Shown: positions 18,467 through 27,483, numbered from the stretch's first letter. The stretch: 64,000 bases of DNA from CAYNYM01 sp049366815 (GCA_049366815.1 JBMNCO010000217.1:28428-92427), one strand, 5' to 3'. Numbers and translations: made by a program. The notes: a model not told the origin generated them from the sequence alone.

Positions 18467-19096
18467 TTACCCTCCTATCCAGCCCTTGGCCAGTTTGACG
18501 GCGTCCATGGCGTCCTTTCCATAGGCATCCGCACCGGTATATTTCTTTACCTGATCATCTATCTGACCCCCTCCGATCATAATCTTTACCTGATCCCGGA
18601 GTCCGGCCGCACCGATCGCCTCCACGGTCTCCTTCATGGCGTCAAAGGCAAGGGTCAGGAACCCGCTCAGCCCGACCACTGTGCTTCCTGTTTCTTTGAT
18701 CGCGTCCACAAATTTCTCCACCGGTACGTCGATTCCCAGATCCGTAACCTCAAACCCACTCACATCGAGCATGAAGACGACCAGGTCCTTTCCGATGTCA
18801 TGGATGTCACCGGCCACTGTCCCGACAATGACCTTTCCGATACGTTGTGCCTCCTTGCCTGCCTTGAGATGGGGTTCGAGGATTTTGATGATGCTCTTCA
18901 ATAGCTCCCCTGAAAAGATCAGCTCCGGGATAAAGTATTCACCGTCGGCAAATTTCTGGCCCACGATATTCATGCCTTCCTTTGCCTGTTCGAGGATATC
19001 AGTGGCATCGCCCCCCTCTTCCAGGGCCTTTTCAACGAACGCGACGGACTCCTGTTCCTTTAAACCAGATAACAACTGCACCAATTCACGCGACAT
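18467..19096 (-). CDS. Corrinoid (B12-binding) protein of methyltransferase system
   Basis: A 209-residue protein of the MtbC/MttC type. The N-terminal helical cap (1-85, the B12-binding methionine-synthase-like domain) precedes a Rossmann cobalamin-binding domain with GDIHDIGKDLV near residue 115-125, the DxHxxG motif whose His binds cobalt, followed by LSGFLT and the IGGG loop. It carries the methyl group for the downstream methyltransferase, whose start is only 4 bases past its stop. AAAGGAGG supports the ATG. It lies 108 bases after the C-GCAxxG-C-C gene. Confidence 0.92.
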   Translation of the reverse strand: MSRELVQLLSGLKEQESVAFVEKALEEGGDATDILEQAKEGMNIVGQKFADGEYFIPELIFSGELLKSIIKILEPHLKAGKEAQRIGKVIVGTVAGDIHDIGKDLVVFMLDVSGFEVTDLGIDVPVEKFVDAIKETGSTVVGLSGFLTLAFDAMKETVEAIGAAGLRDQVKIMIGGGQIDDQVKKYTGADAYGKDAMDAVKLAKGWIGG

Positions 19097-19204
19097 GATC
19101 GCAACCTCCTTTGAAAATAGTTGATATAAGGTCTTCCATTGAGGAATTCGATTGGGCCTCCATCTGCATCAAGGATCCTGCAGTTTCCCTGAAAACTTAA
19201 GCAG

Positions 19205-19831
19205 CTACTTCACGTTATCGATAATGAACTCGGCTGCAAGTCTTGCCCCAATTCCAGGAGCGAGCCCACACTTTTCAAAACCCTTCGCCGCTGCGAAGGT
19301 CTCCATTTGCTCCGGGCCGGCACCTGGATCCATGTCGTGCCCAAATATGAGCTCCTGAATATTGGAGCAGTAGAGCGCGCCTATCTCGTCCTCGAAGGAT
19401 GCAATGAATTTCTGTGCATATATCATCGTGGGGCCGGTCTTTTCGAAATCCAGTGGGTCATCACCGCCGAAAAACAGTCCAAAGGCGATCAGGGACCCGG
19501 TGATGCCCCCGCATATCTCGCCCATCCCTCCGATACCCGGGAAATTGGTCAGGGCCTTGATGACCTCCATATTGCCCAGACCAAATTCTTCCATCAGGGC
19601 CAGGGCTGTACCCTGGGCACAATTCTTTGTGATAAAATTGTATTCCTCTGCACGCTGCTGAACGCGATTTAGGATCTGCTGCTTGTTGGCAAGCAGTTCT
19701 TTCCTGTCCAGGTTCTTTGAAGGTATCCCCTCTTTTTGTAATTTTTTGAACCTGGCCGTAATGGTTTCAACCTCCCAATCTCTTTCCCCTAAGGCGTTGG
19801 CCTTCCGTTTCAGGGCATCTTTTGATGACAT
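19205..19831 (-). CDS. C-GCAxxG-C-C family redox-type protein
   Basis: About 208 residues starting at ATG 19831, which GGAGGTCAGGC precedes; an open extension upstream lacks support. The body has spaced cysteines typical of the C_GCAxxG_C_C family: NCAQGTALALMEEFG, GEICGGITGSLIAFG, LYCSNIQ and KCGLAPGIGARLA. The family is thought to be redox-active and often occurs with methyltransferase or Fe-S genes in anaerobes, without a settled reaction. It sits between a MoaD-like gene and a corrinoid protein gene, which suggests a role in reducing or charging that methyltransferase system. Confidence 0.78.
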   Translation of the reverse strand: MSSKDALKRKANALGERDWEVETITARFKKLQKEGIPSKNLDRKELLANKQQILNRVQQRAEEYNFITKNCAQGTALALMEEFGLGNMEVIKALTNFPGIGGMGEICGGITGSLIAFGLFFGGDDPLDFEKTGPTMIYAQKFIASFEDEIGALYCSNIQELIFGHDMDPGAGPEQMETFAAAKGFEKCGLAPGIGARLAAEFIIDNVK

Positions 19832-19880
19832 GCCTGACCTCCAAATTGTCGCATCACAAGACCGGCAAAACTCAAGGGCG

Positions 19881-20120
19881 TTATCCGCCGCTAATCGTCT
19901 GCAGGACCTGCACATCGACTCCTCCCGGCACTTTTTCTCCCGCCTTCAGGATCAGACCCTTTACTGCGATGCACGCCCCTTGGGATTCCGGGATTGCCAG
20001 ATGGGCGAGGAGGTTTTTGACCCTCGCCCCATCCGGTATGTCGATTTCCATTCCCTGTGAGTGGCGATAACCGGGAAAACCGCGGCTCAGGGTTCCGTAT
20101 AATTTGACCAATACCTTCAA
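19881..20120 (-). CDS. MoaD/ThiS-family ubiquitin-like sulfur carrier
   Basis: A 79-residue protein beginning MKVLVKLYGTLSRG and ending with the GG pair that MoaD/ThiS proteins need for adenylation and thiocarboxylate formation. The size and beta-grasp pattern fit. No E1-like moeB/thiF gene is beside it. It is the first gene of the set leading to the corrinoid methyltransferase; its role there (molybdopterin, tungstopterin or another sulfur transfer) is open. The start is the ATG at 20120, preceded by a modest GAGGTGAAC. Confidence 0.78.
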   Translation of the reverse strand: MKVLVKLYGTLSRGFPGYRHSQGMEIDIPDGARVKNLLAHLAIPESQGACIAVKGLILKAGEKVPGGVDVQVLQTISGG

Positions 20121-20175
20121 TTTTGTTCACCTCAAAAATCGAAAGTGCTGTCGAGCTCTTCCTCAATTGATTTGA

Positions 20176-20190
20176 CAGACAATCTGTCTG
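20176..20190. promoter_or_regulatory. Short inverted repeat upstream of the MoaD-methyltransferase genes
   Basis: CAGACA-ATC-TGTCTG is a perfect 6-bp inverted repeat with a 3-base spacer, 56 bases upstream of the MoaD-like start. It could be an operator. No regulator gene is adjacent and no second copy was noticed. Confidence 0.35.
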
Positions 20191-20377
20191 CCTGCCAAAT
20201 TCCGCTATCTTTCAAAGGCCAAGACTGAGGGAGGCATCCCTACCTTCTGTGTTGACGATAAGATCCGGTGACAAATAGGATGATTTCCCCCTTTTTGAGA
20301 ACAGCACAGGCCCTCTTTCAAACCCAATGGAGACGGGTTTGGTGGAGTCTGCTTTCAAGGAAGAAGACTTAAGCGAT

Positions 20378-21124
20378 CTAAGGTCTCAAAACCGGTTTGA
20401 TCACGCGCCCCTTTTCCATATCTTCCACCGCGCGGTTTATTTCGTCAAAGGGGTAGAAGGTAATCATCCGGTCAAAGGGAAACCGGCCCTTTTTGTATAA
20501 TTCAATCAGCCTGGGGATGAACAGGTCCGGGATGGCATCGCCTTCGATGATTCCCTTGTCCGTTCGGCCGTTCATGATCTGGTCCATGTCCAAGACCACT
20601 TCTGTGCCGGGGGCCACCACCCCGAGCAAGCCGCAAATCCCGCGCAGGGGCAGGACATCCACGCACTGGCGAAGAACGGCGGGGTTTCCGACACACTCCA
20701 GGGAAAAGTCCGGGCCACCGCCGGTCATCTCTTTGATCGCCCCAACCGGTTCCGTCTCAGCGGCATTGACGGTATGGGTGGCGTCGCTGAAATTGAGCGG
20801 CAAAAAATTCACACAATAGGGGGCATTGCCTGATCTGCATGACGGGCATGCCCCACAGCACATCCAGCTCAATGCCACGTGATCACCGGCTTTTACCTTG
20901 CTCACCCGTTCCCCCACCTTCTCAACCACGCCGGCACCCTCATGTCCGAATACGCTGGGTAGGGGGACAGGGATATGCTGGTCACGCCCGGCCAGATCCG
21001 TATGGCATATGCCGGAGCCGACGATCCTCACCAGTACCTCATTATCCAGCGGTTCACTGAGATTCACCTGTTCAAGGATAAATTTTCCGGATTTCTCGTA
21101 GATGACTGCGGCCTTTGTTTCCAT
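20378..21124 (-). pseudogene. Zinc-dependent alcohol dehydrogenase with internal in-frame deletion
   Basis: The first about 110 residues match medium-chain Zn alcohol dehydrogenases (GSGICHTDL, GHEGAGVV, structural-zinc cysteines CCGACPSCRSG). The last about 130 match the C-terminal part (THTVNA, GGPDFSLECVGNP). Between LNFSD and ATHTVNA near 20785 roughly 115-120 residues are missing, including the GxGxxG NAD-binding fold. The product is 248 residues instead of about 365 and should not bind NAD. The frame is kept, so this is a clean deletion (or a collapsed assembly). The N-terminal ATG at 21124 has AAGGAGAAAA ahead. Confidence 0.75.
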
Positions 21125-21167
21125 TTTTTCTCCTTATTCTGGAATACGACCTTTTCCACGATGTGAA

Positions 21168-21446
21168 TCAGAAACGATCGACCTCAAGCCATGGGCATAG
21201 ACTGGACCAAACCTCAGGAAGGGCACCCAATTGAGCGATTTTTTCCGGCCTTCCCTCGCCTATCAGGCCTTCGTAATCCAGAACCGCCACGCGATCACAC
21301 AAACGAGAGATGCCCTCCACATCATGTTGAAACCACAGGATGACGCCCCCTCTTTCTTCTCGGCCATTTCGATCACCTGAAGCATATTCAGGATCTCCAA
21401 AGGGCTGGGACCAGCCATGGTTCATCCCGTAGGGTACGCGCTCCAT
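21168..21446 (-). pseudogene. Remnant of a LivG/LivF-type ABC transporter ATPase
   Basis: One frame reads FQHDVEGISRLCDRVAVLDY followed by GLIGEGRPEKIAQ, the H-loop and C-terminal segment of branched-chain amino acid ABC ATPases. The preceding conserved helix (MAGPSPLEILNMLQVIEMAE) is in a different frame, so there is a frameshift near 21345. Walker A, Q-loop and signature are absent. It is a broken fragment in a decayed region. Confidence 0.6.
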
Positions 21447-21790
21447 CTGTCGATGGCTCTAACTCATGAAAATCAGCAAGGATGAGACTCTAAAAAAAAT
21501 ATTCTGACCCGTTGGCATTGAAACTCTTTTAGGAAATATAATGAACGGTAATGATTCCCGGTCTTGTTATTTTTGGCGGCAGAAATTATGGGGGAAATGG
21601 TCTGTTCTTCTTTAGGTTATAACACTGCTTTCACGAAAATACGCCCTAAATTTATACCACAACTCAAGAAATACATCAGCGATTTTCTGATTTGTGATTT
21701 CAAAAATCCTGGAGAAGACCAGGAAGATTGGGCGGCGGGCAGGCCTTTGCCAGGCTCTCCGACGCCCAGTGGCGCCGGCAGGTCCTGCAA
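21447..21790. other. Intergenic in decayed region, no supported gene
   Basis: About 340 bases, AT-rich on the left and GC-rich near 21730-21800. Several short open frames exist on both strands; none has a domain or ribosome binding site I trust. Probably debris of older genes. Confidence 0.4.
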
Positions 21791-22339
21791 TCAGTCGCGA
21801 GCCGGATCCGCAAAGGATTGAACCGCATGCGTCCTTGGGGCGTCTGCACCTATTTGCAGCATGGCTTTCATTATGAGGGCCGCTGAGGGAACCTGAATGG
21901 CATAGGCCATGGCAATGGGCAGGACCGCACCGGGAAAACTCAATACGGCAATGGCCACTGCTATGGACAGATCCCTCATGGCCGTCCCATAAACGAGGGC
22001 GATCATTTTTCCTTTTGAGAGAAAGGCCCTTCCAAAAGCAAGGCCCGCGCCAATGGAAATCAGGTAAAACAGCGCCAGTGGTATGAGGGACATCAGGGCA
22101 CCTTCCAGGCTGCCCAGGATCTGCCCGGCCTTGAGGGACATGGCGACAAAGATAATCATGACCACTCCGAGAGAGCTGACGCCGGAGAGGTGTGGCTTGA
22201 TCTTTTGAAATGTCGTCGGACCGGATTTTTTTATGATGATGCGACGGGTGATGTCGCCTGCCACCATGGGGGCCATGACGATATAAAGAAGTTGCCGGAA
22301 GATGTGCATGGGATCGAAAGGAACGGCCTCACCCACCAT
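21791..22339 (-). pseudogene. C-terminal half of a bile acid:sodium symporter-family (SBF) transporter
   Basis: 182 residues with about five membrane segments, matching only the second half of SBF/ACR3-like secondary transporters (usual length about 300). Family-like sequence (LFYLKLMVGEAVPFDPM) continues upstream of the first ATG to about 22366, where it meets the 55-bp sequence that also forms the end of the DUF362 gene. The N-terminal half is therefore missing at the scaffold junction. It is either truly truncated or cut by a wrong assembly path. Confidence 0.65.
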
Positions 22340-22358
22340 AAGTTTGAGATAAAATAGA

Positions 22359-22568
22359 GTTATTCGGCAGGAGCCTCTTCCAGAATTGCCTTCAACATGG
22401 CCTCCAGCTTATCNNNNNNNNNNNNNNNNNNNNNNNNNNNNNNNNNNNNNNNNNNNNNNNNNNNNNNNNNNNNNNNNNNNNNNNNNNNNNNNNNNNNNNN
22501 NNNNNNNNNNNNNGTTATTCGGCAGGAGCCTCTTCCAGAATTGCCTTCAACATGGCCTCCAGCTTATC
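22359..22568. other. Scaffold gap (100 N) flanked by an exact 55-bp direct duplication
   Basis: 22359-22413 and 22514-22568 are identical over 55 bases and enclose exactly 100 N (22414-22513). Two contigs ending in the same 55-mer and joined with a fixed-size N run is the pattern of a k=55 assembly graph. The true distance could be negative (contigs overlap) rather than 100. Confidence 0.9.
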
Positions 22569-24278
22569 CTCCGCGTGTTCATCCGCATAGTTCGGCCGCT
22601 TTATATCCGGGTAGAGGCTGAACAGGCCCTTCATGATCACTTCGGCATGGGGTGGGCAGCCCGGCAGATGTATGCCCCTATCGGCGCGGTGCTGCTGGCA
22701 GATTCCCAGAAAGACATTGGTTTCATCGGAGTTGGGTTCCGCCTCTGTCACCGGCCCCAAAAAGAGGTTGACCTTTTTCTCAAAAGATCGGTCGATCAGG
22801 AGCCTGCCGGGATTTTCCGGGTCCGGTCTCCTCAATTTATGCAGGACATAGTGCAGGTATCCCTTGCAGCCCGGGCAGGCATTGTCGGCATGGACCTCAA
22901 AATTTTCACCACCGCTCAGATCGATGAAGGCCTCTTCAAAGGGGCTCATCACCTCATCAACAGGGGGGGCGCCTATTGTGGTGATCTTTTCAGACTCCAT
23001 GGGGCCCATGCCCTGCATATAGGCGAGGAAGACGGGTGGGGAGAGGGCGGGATCGAGGCCCATGATCCGCATGGCGACGGAGTCAACCGCAACGGGGTTG
23101 GTTCCACCGACGAGGAGATTCATGGTCTTGGGCCTTCCGTAGACCGGTCCGAAACCTTCCTGGGCTGTGAGGCCGTCAATGATATGGAGCTTTGGTTTGA
23201 TGACGTGATGAATATTGACCAGATTCTGCCACAGTCCAAAAAAATGGGTCATATATTTCTCAATGGGGGGGATCGCGCCCTGAAGGTTTTTGATGCTCAG
23301 GGATGCGAGGGCCGCAAAATGGGTCTTCATGACCGGCAGGTTGATAATGACATCCGCCTTTTCGAGCGTTATGGGGATTTCCCTGGAAAGCATTCTCTTC
23401 CCACCCGGCACGGCCTTCCTCACCAGCTTGTCCGTGTTGAGGTCCACAATGCTCACCCGTCCCGGATCGATGTCCTTCAGTTTGTCATAGCCGTAATGGG
23501 CGAAGAGCTGAGAGGTTTCGGCCCTGTTGATGGAAGAGCCTTCGGCGATGACGACCTTTCCCGCCACCGTCAGCAGGATCTCGATAAGGGCCTTGACCAG
23601 GGCGATATCGGTCACCACGCCCCCTTGATAGATACCATCCCTAAGGCCATGGTCCGCAACGACATTCGGTTTGACGGCCACGGTCTGACCTTTTCCTACA
23701 AAGGCCGCCAGTCCGCCGAGATCATTGATGATGTTCAGAAGGGATGACTTGATCTCGTCATGTGTCCTGGAGGGTGGGACCTTTTCCACAGCGACAAGCT
23801 CGGTCTTTCCATATTCCTCCGAAGGCCGCCACTCTCTGACTTTCCTCAGAAATTCCGCTGTGCTCAAATCCAATTTGACAAAATCAAAGCCGCCGAGACA
23901 GAAAGACCGTGTGGGACGAAAACCATAGGCGATCAGGGTTTCGATTTTGGGCTTATCCGCCTTGAGGACCTCAGCGGCAACAAGGCTTTCCCGGGCAATC
24001 AGGGCGTCTATCATGGTTGTCGCGATGAGCCCTCGGCTCCCCGTCTCTTTGGGCAGGATCTCTTCGATTGTGCTGTGAAGGGGATTGTATACGAGCCAGC
24101 CGATCGTGTTCTCATCCCTTTGAGCGATGTAGGTGATGATCCCTTTGTCTTCCGTCCATTGCCGCCACTTATGGTCCGGATAGAGTGCATCGATATTGAT
24201 GGATCTGTAATAGTCTTTTAAAACATCTTGAAAATCCTGTGATAGTCCAACCTGCTTGAGCGTTATGCCCGGTGTCAT
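22515..24278 (-). CDS. DUF362 Fe-S protein with N-terminal acetyltransferase-like domain
   Basis: About 587 residues from ATG 24278, which GGGGAGGAACAT precedes. Residues 1-150 look like a GNAT-type fold (IGWLVYNPLHSTIEEIL). About 165-440 is a DUF362 domain (VAVKPNVV, GGVVTDIALVKALIE, VIAEGSS, NLPVMKTH). The tail has cysteines in ACPGCKG, GICQQH and LPGCPPHAE, the last resembling the GCPP motif of complex I 20-kDa-like Fe-S proteins. DUF362 proteins often carry ferredoxin clusters; the reaction is unknown. The stop codon lies at the edge of the scaffold junction, so the 3' end should be checked. Confidence 0.75.
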   Translation of the reverse strand: MTPGITLKQVGLSQDFQDVLKDYYRSINIDALYPDHKWRQWTEDKGIITYIAQRDENTIGWLVYNPLHSTIEEILPKETGSRGLIATTMIDALIARESLVAAEVLKADKPKIETLIAYGFRPTRSFCLGGFDFVKLDLSTAEFLRKVREWRPSEEYGKTELVAVEKVPPSRTHDEIKSSLLNIINDLGGLAAFVGKGQTVAVKPNVVADHGLRDGIYQGGVVTDIALVKALIEILLTVAGKVVIAEGSSINRAETSQLFAHYGYDKLKDIDPGRVSIVDLNTDKLVRKAVPGGKRMLSREIPITLEKADVIINLPVMKTHFAALASLSIKNLQGAIPPIEKYMTHFFGLWQNLVNIHHVIKPKLHIIDGLTAQEGFGPVYGRPKTMNLLVGGTNPVAVDSVAMRIMGLDPALSPPVFLAYMQGMGPMESEKITTIGAPPVDEVMSPFEEAFIDLSGGENFEVHADNACPGCKGYLHYVLHKLRRPDPENPGRLLIDRSFEKKVNLFLGPVTEAEPNSDETNVFLGICQQHRADRGIHLPGCPPHAEVIMKGLFSLYPDIKRPNYADEHAEDKLEAMLKAILEEAPAE

Positions 24279-24534
24279 ATGTTCCTCCCCACAGAACCCG
24301 GAGGGCCCTGATATCATTCACTAAGAACTCTGGATCAAAAACATGCAACGCCTTGTCTTTGAAGAGCTTTTGCTGATCTCCGGGGTCTGTCAACACTCAT
24401 CCGGGAACGCTCATTTCCGGATGAGCACCAACCCCCAGAGGACATGGCCTTGTGAGAAGGTCATCCCTCTGCCCTTTTTTTCAGCAGAAAACAGTCAACG
24501 GTCCATGGACATCAATAAATCACCCTTGCCCCTC

Positions 24535-25188
24535 CTAGGGATCGGTGCGAACCAGCCGGACCGAATTGGGCTCGGTCACGGGGCGGTCGATGAAAAATCC
24601 CAGGTGGAAGTCGGCCTTCCAGGCCGTGTCCCCATCCTTGGTGTCCCCGCTCCAGCACTGTCTTTGGGACTTGTCGAAGATCGGATCGATAAAAAGGTCA
24701 TTGTTTTTCCAGGACCTTTCCATCAGGGAGGCCAGTTCCTCGATCGTCGGCAGTCTCCAACCAATGTGCCCGGCAAAGGCCTCGCGGTTCGCTTCTTCTG
24801 CGTAGGCCTTGGCCCCCTGCCAGGTCAGGGGCTCGGGTGAACCGCCATGCTGCCACATGAGACCGGTGGCCGTATCGGAGATGGTGCCGTTTCGGTTGTC
24901 TATGATGTGATTCTGAAAATCTCCTTCTGGGTTACAAAATTCTTTGTTGTTGTTCCAGCAGGTTGCATAGAAGTTGTATCTTTTGAGCAGTGCCCTGATC
25001 TCTTCGGTGTTGAGTGCTCTGGGTGTTTCCCGCAGACTTAGGACCGTCCTTTGGGAAGCGGGCTGCCTGTTCTTCTGTTCTTCCCCACCGGCCAGGTCCG
25101 TGTTTTCAAGGCCGGAAGAGGGCGTGACAAATGAGGCACCCTGGAGCACCAGGGAAAATATCAAGAGTATGGGACGGAGGTCTTTCAT
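24535..25188 (-). CDS. Secreted DUF1566 (Lcl-like) domain protein
   Basis: 217 residues with an N-terminal signal peptide (LRPILLIFSLVLQGASF), so exported. The C-terminal DUF1566 domain (about 85-215) shows the usual order: NGTISDTATGLMWQ, WQGAKAYAEEAN, GWRLPTIEELASL, CWSGDT and SVRLVR at the end. Such proteins are found on surfaces or in the periplasm; binding partners are unknown. A pair of cysteines in TCWNNNKEFC could form a disulfide. No operon partner is evident; the DUF362 gene follows after about 256 bases without a visible terminator. Confidence 0.8.
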   Translation of the reverse strand: MKDLRPILLIFSLVLQGASFVTPSSGLENTDLAGGEEQKNRQPASQRTVLSLRETPRALNTEEIRALLKRYNFYATCWNNNKEFCNPEGDFQNHIIDNRNGTISDTATGLMWQHGGSPEPLTWQGAKAYAEEANREAFAGHIGWRLPTIEELASLMERSWKNNDLFIDPIFDKSQRQCWSGDTKDGDTAWKADFHLGFFIDRPVTEPNSVRLVRTDP

Positions 25189-25560
25189 CTTTCACCTCTC
25201 TGCACGCAAAGATAAGATGATTCAGTAAAATTAGTTGCAAAATGGGCGGATTGTCAAGTCAGATCCTGCCGGCGGAAAAGGAGGTTTTCATTGACACTTC
25301 CCCTGAAATGGGTTAGAGGACAACAACAATCGAGTTCACATCAAGGTGACTGTCATATTCACCTGGAATGTGGGCATGATGTCTTCTCTTTGGGTCAACC
25401 GCACGGCGGGGGGCCGCTCAGTGACTGTTTCGATTGGATGGGGAGAAGACCGGGCTTTGGCCGGACAATCATGACAAAAGCCGACAGCAAAGAGCAAGGG
25501 AGCAACAAGGTTCTCCGGTATAGGCCGGAGGACCTTTTTTTCAAATGAGAGGAGGAAAAA
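25189..25560. other. Intergenic between divergent DUF1566 gene and panB
   Basis: About 370 bases that must hold promoters for both divergent genes. TTGACA at 25291-25296 could be a -35 box for panB, but the hexamer 16-17 bases later (TTAGAG) is a poor -10. No riboswitch or operator was recognised. Confidence 0.4.
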
Positions 25561-26397
25561 ATGGAGAGGAAGAAAGTGACCATTGCGGAACTGCGACAGA
25601 AGAAGCTTTCCGGTCAGAAGATTTCCATGATGACGGCCTATGATTATCCGACGGCACGGCTCGCGGATGAGGCCGGTATTGATACGATTCTTGTGGGGGA
25701 TTCCTTGGGCATGGTCATGCTGGGCTATGAATCGACGGTCCCTGTCACCATGGAAGAAATGATCCACCATTCCAAGGCGGTCACCAGAGGGGCCAAGAGC
25801 GCCTTTGTCCTGGGGGATATGCCTTTTATGTCTTATCAGGTCAGCGCGGAAAAGGCCGTTGAGAATGCCGGGCGTTTTATGAAAGAGGCCGCCTGCGATT
25901 GTGTGAAGCTTGAGGGCGGAAGCGAGATGGTTCCCGTTGTCAAGGCCATTGTCACTGCGGGAATCCCCGTGTGCGCCCATATCGGTCTCACACCGCAGAC
26001 GGCCACTAAATTGAGCGGATTCAAGGTCCAGGGGAAAGACGCGGAAAGTGCGAAGGAGCTCGTTCAGTCCGCCAAGGACCTGGAAGAGGCCGGGGCCTTC
26101 ATGATCGTCCTCGAGGCCATCCCGGATCTCCTGGCCGCCAAGATAACCGAGGCCCTCACGATCCCGACAATAGGGATCGGTGCGGGTAAGGACTGTGACG
26201 GACAGGTCCTGGTCTATCATGATCTTGTCGGCCTTTTTGAGCGGTTTACACCCAAATTTGTAAAACAGTACATCAACCTGTCACCAAAAATCAGGGATGC
26301 CCTCGTTCAATTCAAGACTGAAGTCGAAAACGGGACCTTCCCAGGTCCGGAACACACCTTCACGATGAAACCCGAAGAGGCGGAAAAACTGGGGTAG
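25561..26397 (+). CDS. panB: 3-methyl-2-oxobutanoate hydroxymethyltransferase
   Basis: Transfers a hydroxymethyl group from 5,10-methylene-THF to 2-oxoisovalerate to give ketopantoate, the first committed step of pantothenate/CoA synthesis. 278 residues, near the usual 260-280. Signatures: MMTAYDYPTARLADEAG, VGDSLGMVMLGY (metal-binding Asp), LGDMPFMSYQ, KLEGGSE, AHIGLTPQ, and GIGAGKDCDGQVLVYHD. GAGAGGAGGAAAAA precedes the ATG. panE follows 80 bases downstream, so the first two steps of the pathway are paired. Confidence 0.97.
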   Translation: MERKKVTIAELRQKKLSGQKISMMTAYDYPTARLADEAGIDTILVGDSLGMVMLGYESTVPVTMEEMIHHSKAVTRGAKSAFVLGDMPFMSYQVSAEKAVENAGRFMKEAACDCVKLEGGSEMVPVVKAIVTAGIPVCAHIGLTPQTATKLSGFKVQGKDAESAKELVQSAKDLEEAGAFMIVLEAIPDLLAAKITEALTIPTIGIGAGKDCDGQVLVYHDLVGLFERFTPKFVKQYINLSPKIRDALVQFKTEVENGTFPGPEHTFTMKPEEAEKLG

Positions 26398-26406
26398 ACA
26401 AGTGTT

Positions 26407-26427
26407 CCCTCCATCCTGGATGGAGGG
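26407..26427 (+). terminator. Hairpin between panB and panE
   Basis: CCCTCCATC (26407-26415) pairs perfectly with GATGGAGGG (26419-26427) across a CTG loop, 10 bases after the panB stop. No T-tract follows, so it probably modulates or stabilises the panB-panE mRNA rather than ending it. Confidence 0.5.
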
Positions 26428-26477
26428 ATGAATCAGGCCTTCGGGGTCTGCTCTGAAAGAGTCTGAGGAGGATAATC

Positions 26478-27401
26478 ATGAAATTTCTCATTGCCGGTGC
26501 GGGCGCTATGGGCTGTCTCTTCGCCGCCCGACTCAGCAAAGCAGGCTATGATGTGATCTTGTTGGAAAAGGTGCCCGAATGGGCCGAGACGATCAATCAA
26601 CAGGGCATTGTGGTGGAGGGTGTGACCGGAGAATACCATGTGCGGGTCCCGGTCCTCACCGGCAAGCCAGATGTCTATCCGGATGTGGCCATGATTTGTG
26701 TCAAGTCAAACAATACGGAGGAAGCAGGAAAGGTCCTCAAGGGCTGTCTTGGGCCTGAAACACCGGTGCTCACACTTCAGAACGGTGTGGGAAATATAGA
26801 AATTCTGGAGGAGATTTTCGGAAGGGACAGGGTCCTTGGCGGTGTGACCGCAGAGGGGGCCACAGTATTGGGCCCGGGACGCATTCGCCATGCCGGTCAG
26901 GGGGAGACCCTTATCGGGCCTGCGGGTAGACCAGGAGACCCTGTCGAAGACATCGTGTCGGCGCTCAACGAGGCGGGATTCAAAGGCCGGGCCGTCAAGA
27001 ATGTCCAGGATCTCGTGTGGGGTAAATTGATCATCAACGTAGGGATCAATGCCCTGACGGCCCTTACCGGTTTGAAAAACGGACGCCTGCCCGTTTTTGA
27101 AGGGACCCGGGCCGTCATGGAAGAAGCCGTCAGAGAGGCGGTGGCCGTGGCCGCGGCAAAGGGGATCCAGCTTCCTTACCCCGACCCGGTAGGTCGCGTC
27201 CTGGAGGTCTGTGAGGCCACGGCGGGAAATATTGCGTCCATGCTTCAGGACGTGCTCAACAGGAAAGTGACCGAGATCGATTTCATCAATGGGGCCATTG
27301 TTCGCGAGGGAAAGGCCCTGGGTATCCCCACGCCGGTCAACTTCACGCTGTCTTCACTGGTGCAGGTGATTCAGGAGACCTATGGAGAAAGACTGGTTTA
27401 G
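26478..27401 (+). CDS. panE: 2-dehydropantoate 2-reductase
   Basis: Reduces ketopantoate to pantoate with NADPH, the step after PanB. 307 residues. The Rossmann start IAGAGAMGCLFAARL has the GxGxxG motif; VKSNNTEEAG and LQNGVGNIE follow. The catalytic Lys is in VWGKLIINVGINALTALTG and the active-site Glu region lies near EIDFINGAIVREG. Length and motifs are complete. TGAGGAGGATAATC precedes the ATG. Confidence 0.95.
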   Translation: MKFLIAGAGAMGCLFAARLSKAGYDVILLEKVPEWAETINQQGIVVEGVTGEYHVRVPVLTGKPDVYPDVAMICVKSNNTEEAGKVLKGCLGPETPVLTLQNGVGNIEILEEIFGRDRVLGGVTAEGATVLGPGRIRHAGQGETLIGPAGRPGDPVEDIVSALNEAGFKGRAVKNVQDLVWGKLIINVGINALTALTGLKNGRLPVFEGTRAVMEEAVREAVAVAAAKGIQLPYPDPVGRVLEVCEATAGNIASMLQDVLNRKVTEIDFINGAIVREGKALGIPTPVNFTLSSLVQVIQETYGERLV

Positions 27402-27483
27402 TCAGGAGCAAAGAAAGTCCCGGTCCCTGCTTTCCGCCGAATATTTATATCCAATCATTCTATTAAGGATCGCGTACTAAGCC

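Noticed and set aside
22386..23747. Long plus-strand frame running through the N gap
   Set aside because: It is open only because N codons are not stops, and it is antisense to the DUF362 gene.
25336..26220. 294-codon minus-strand gene over panB
   Set aside because: Shadow of PanB, which has complete motifs on the plus strand.
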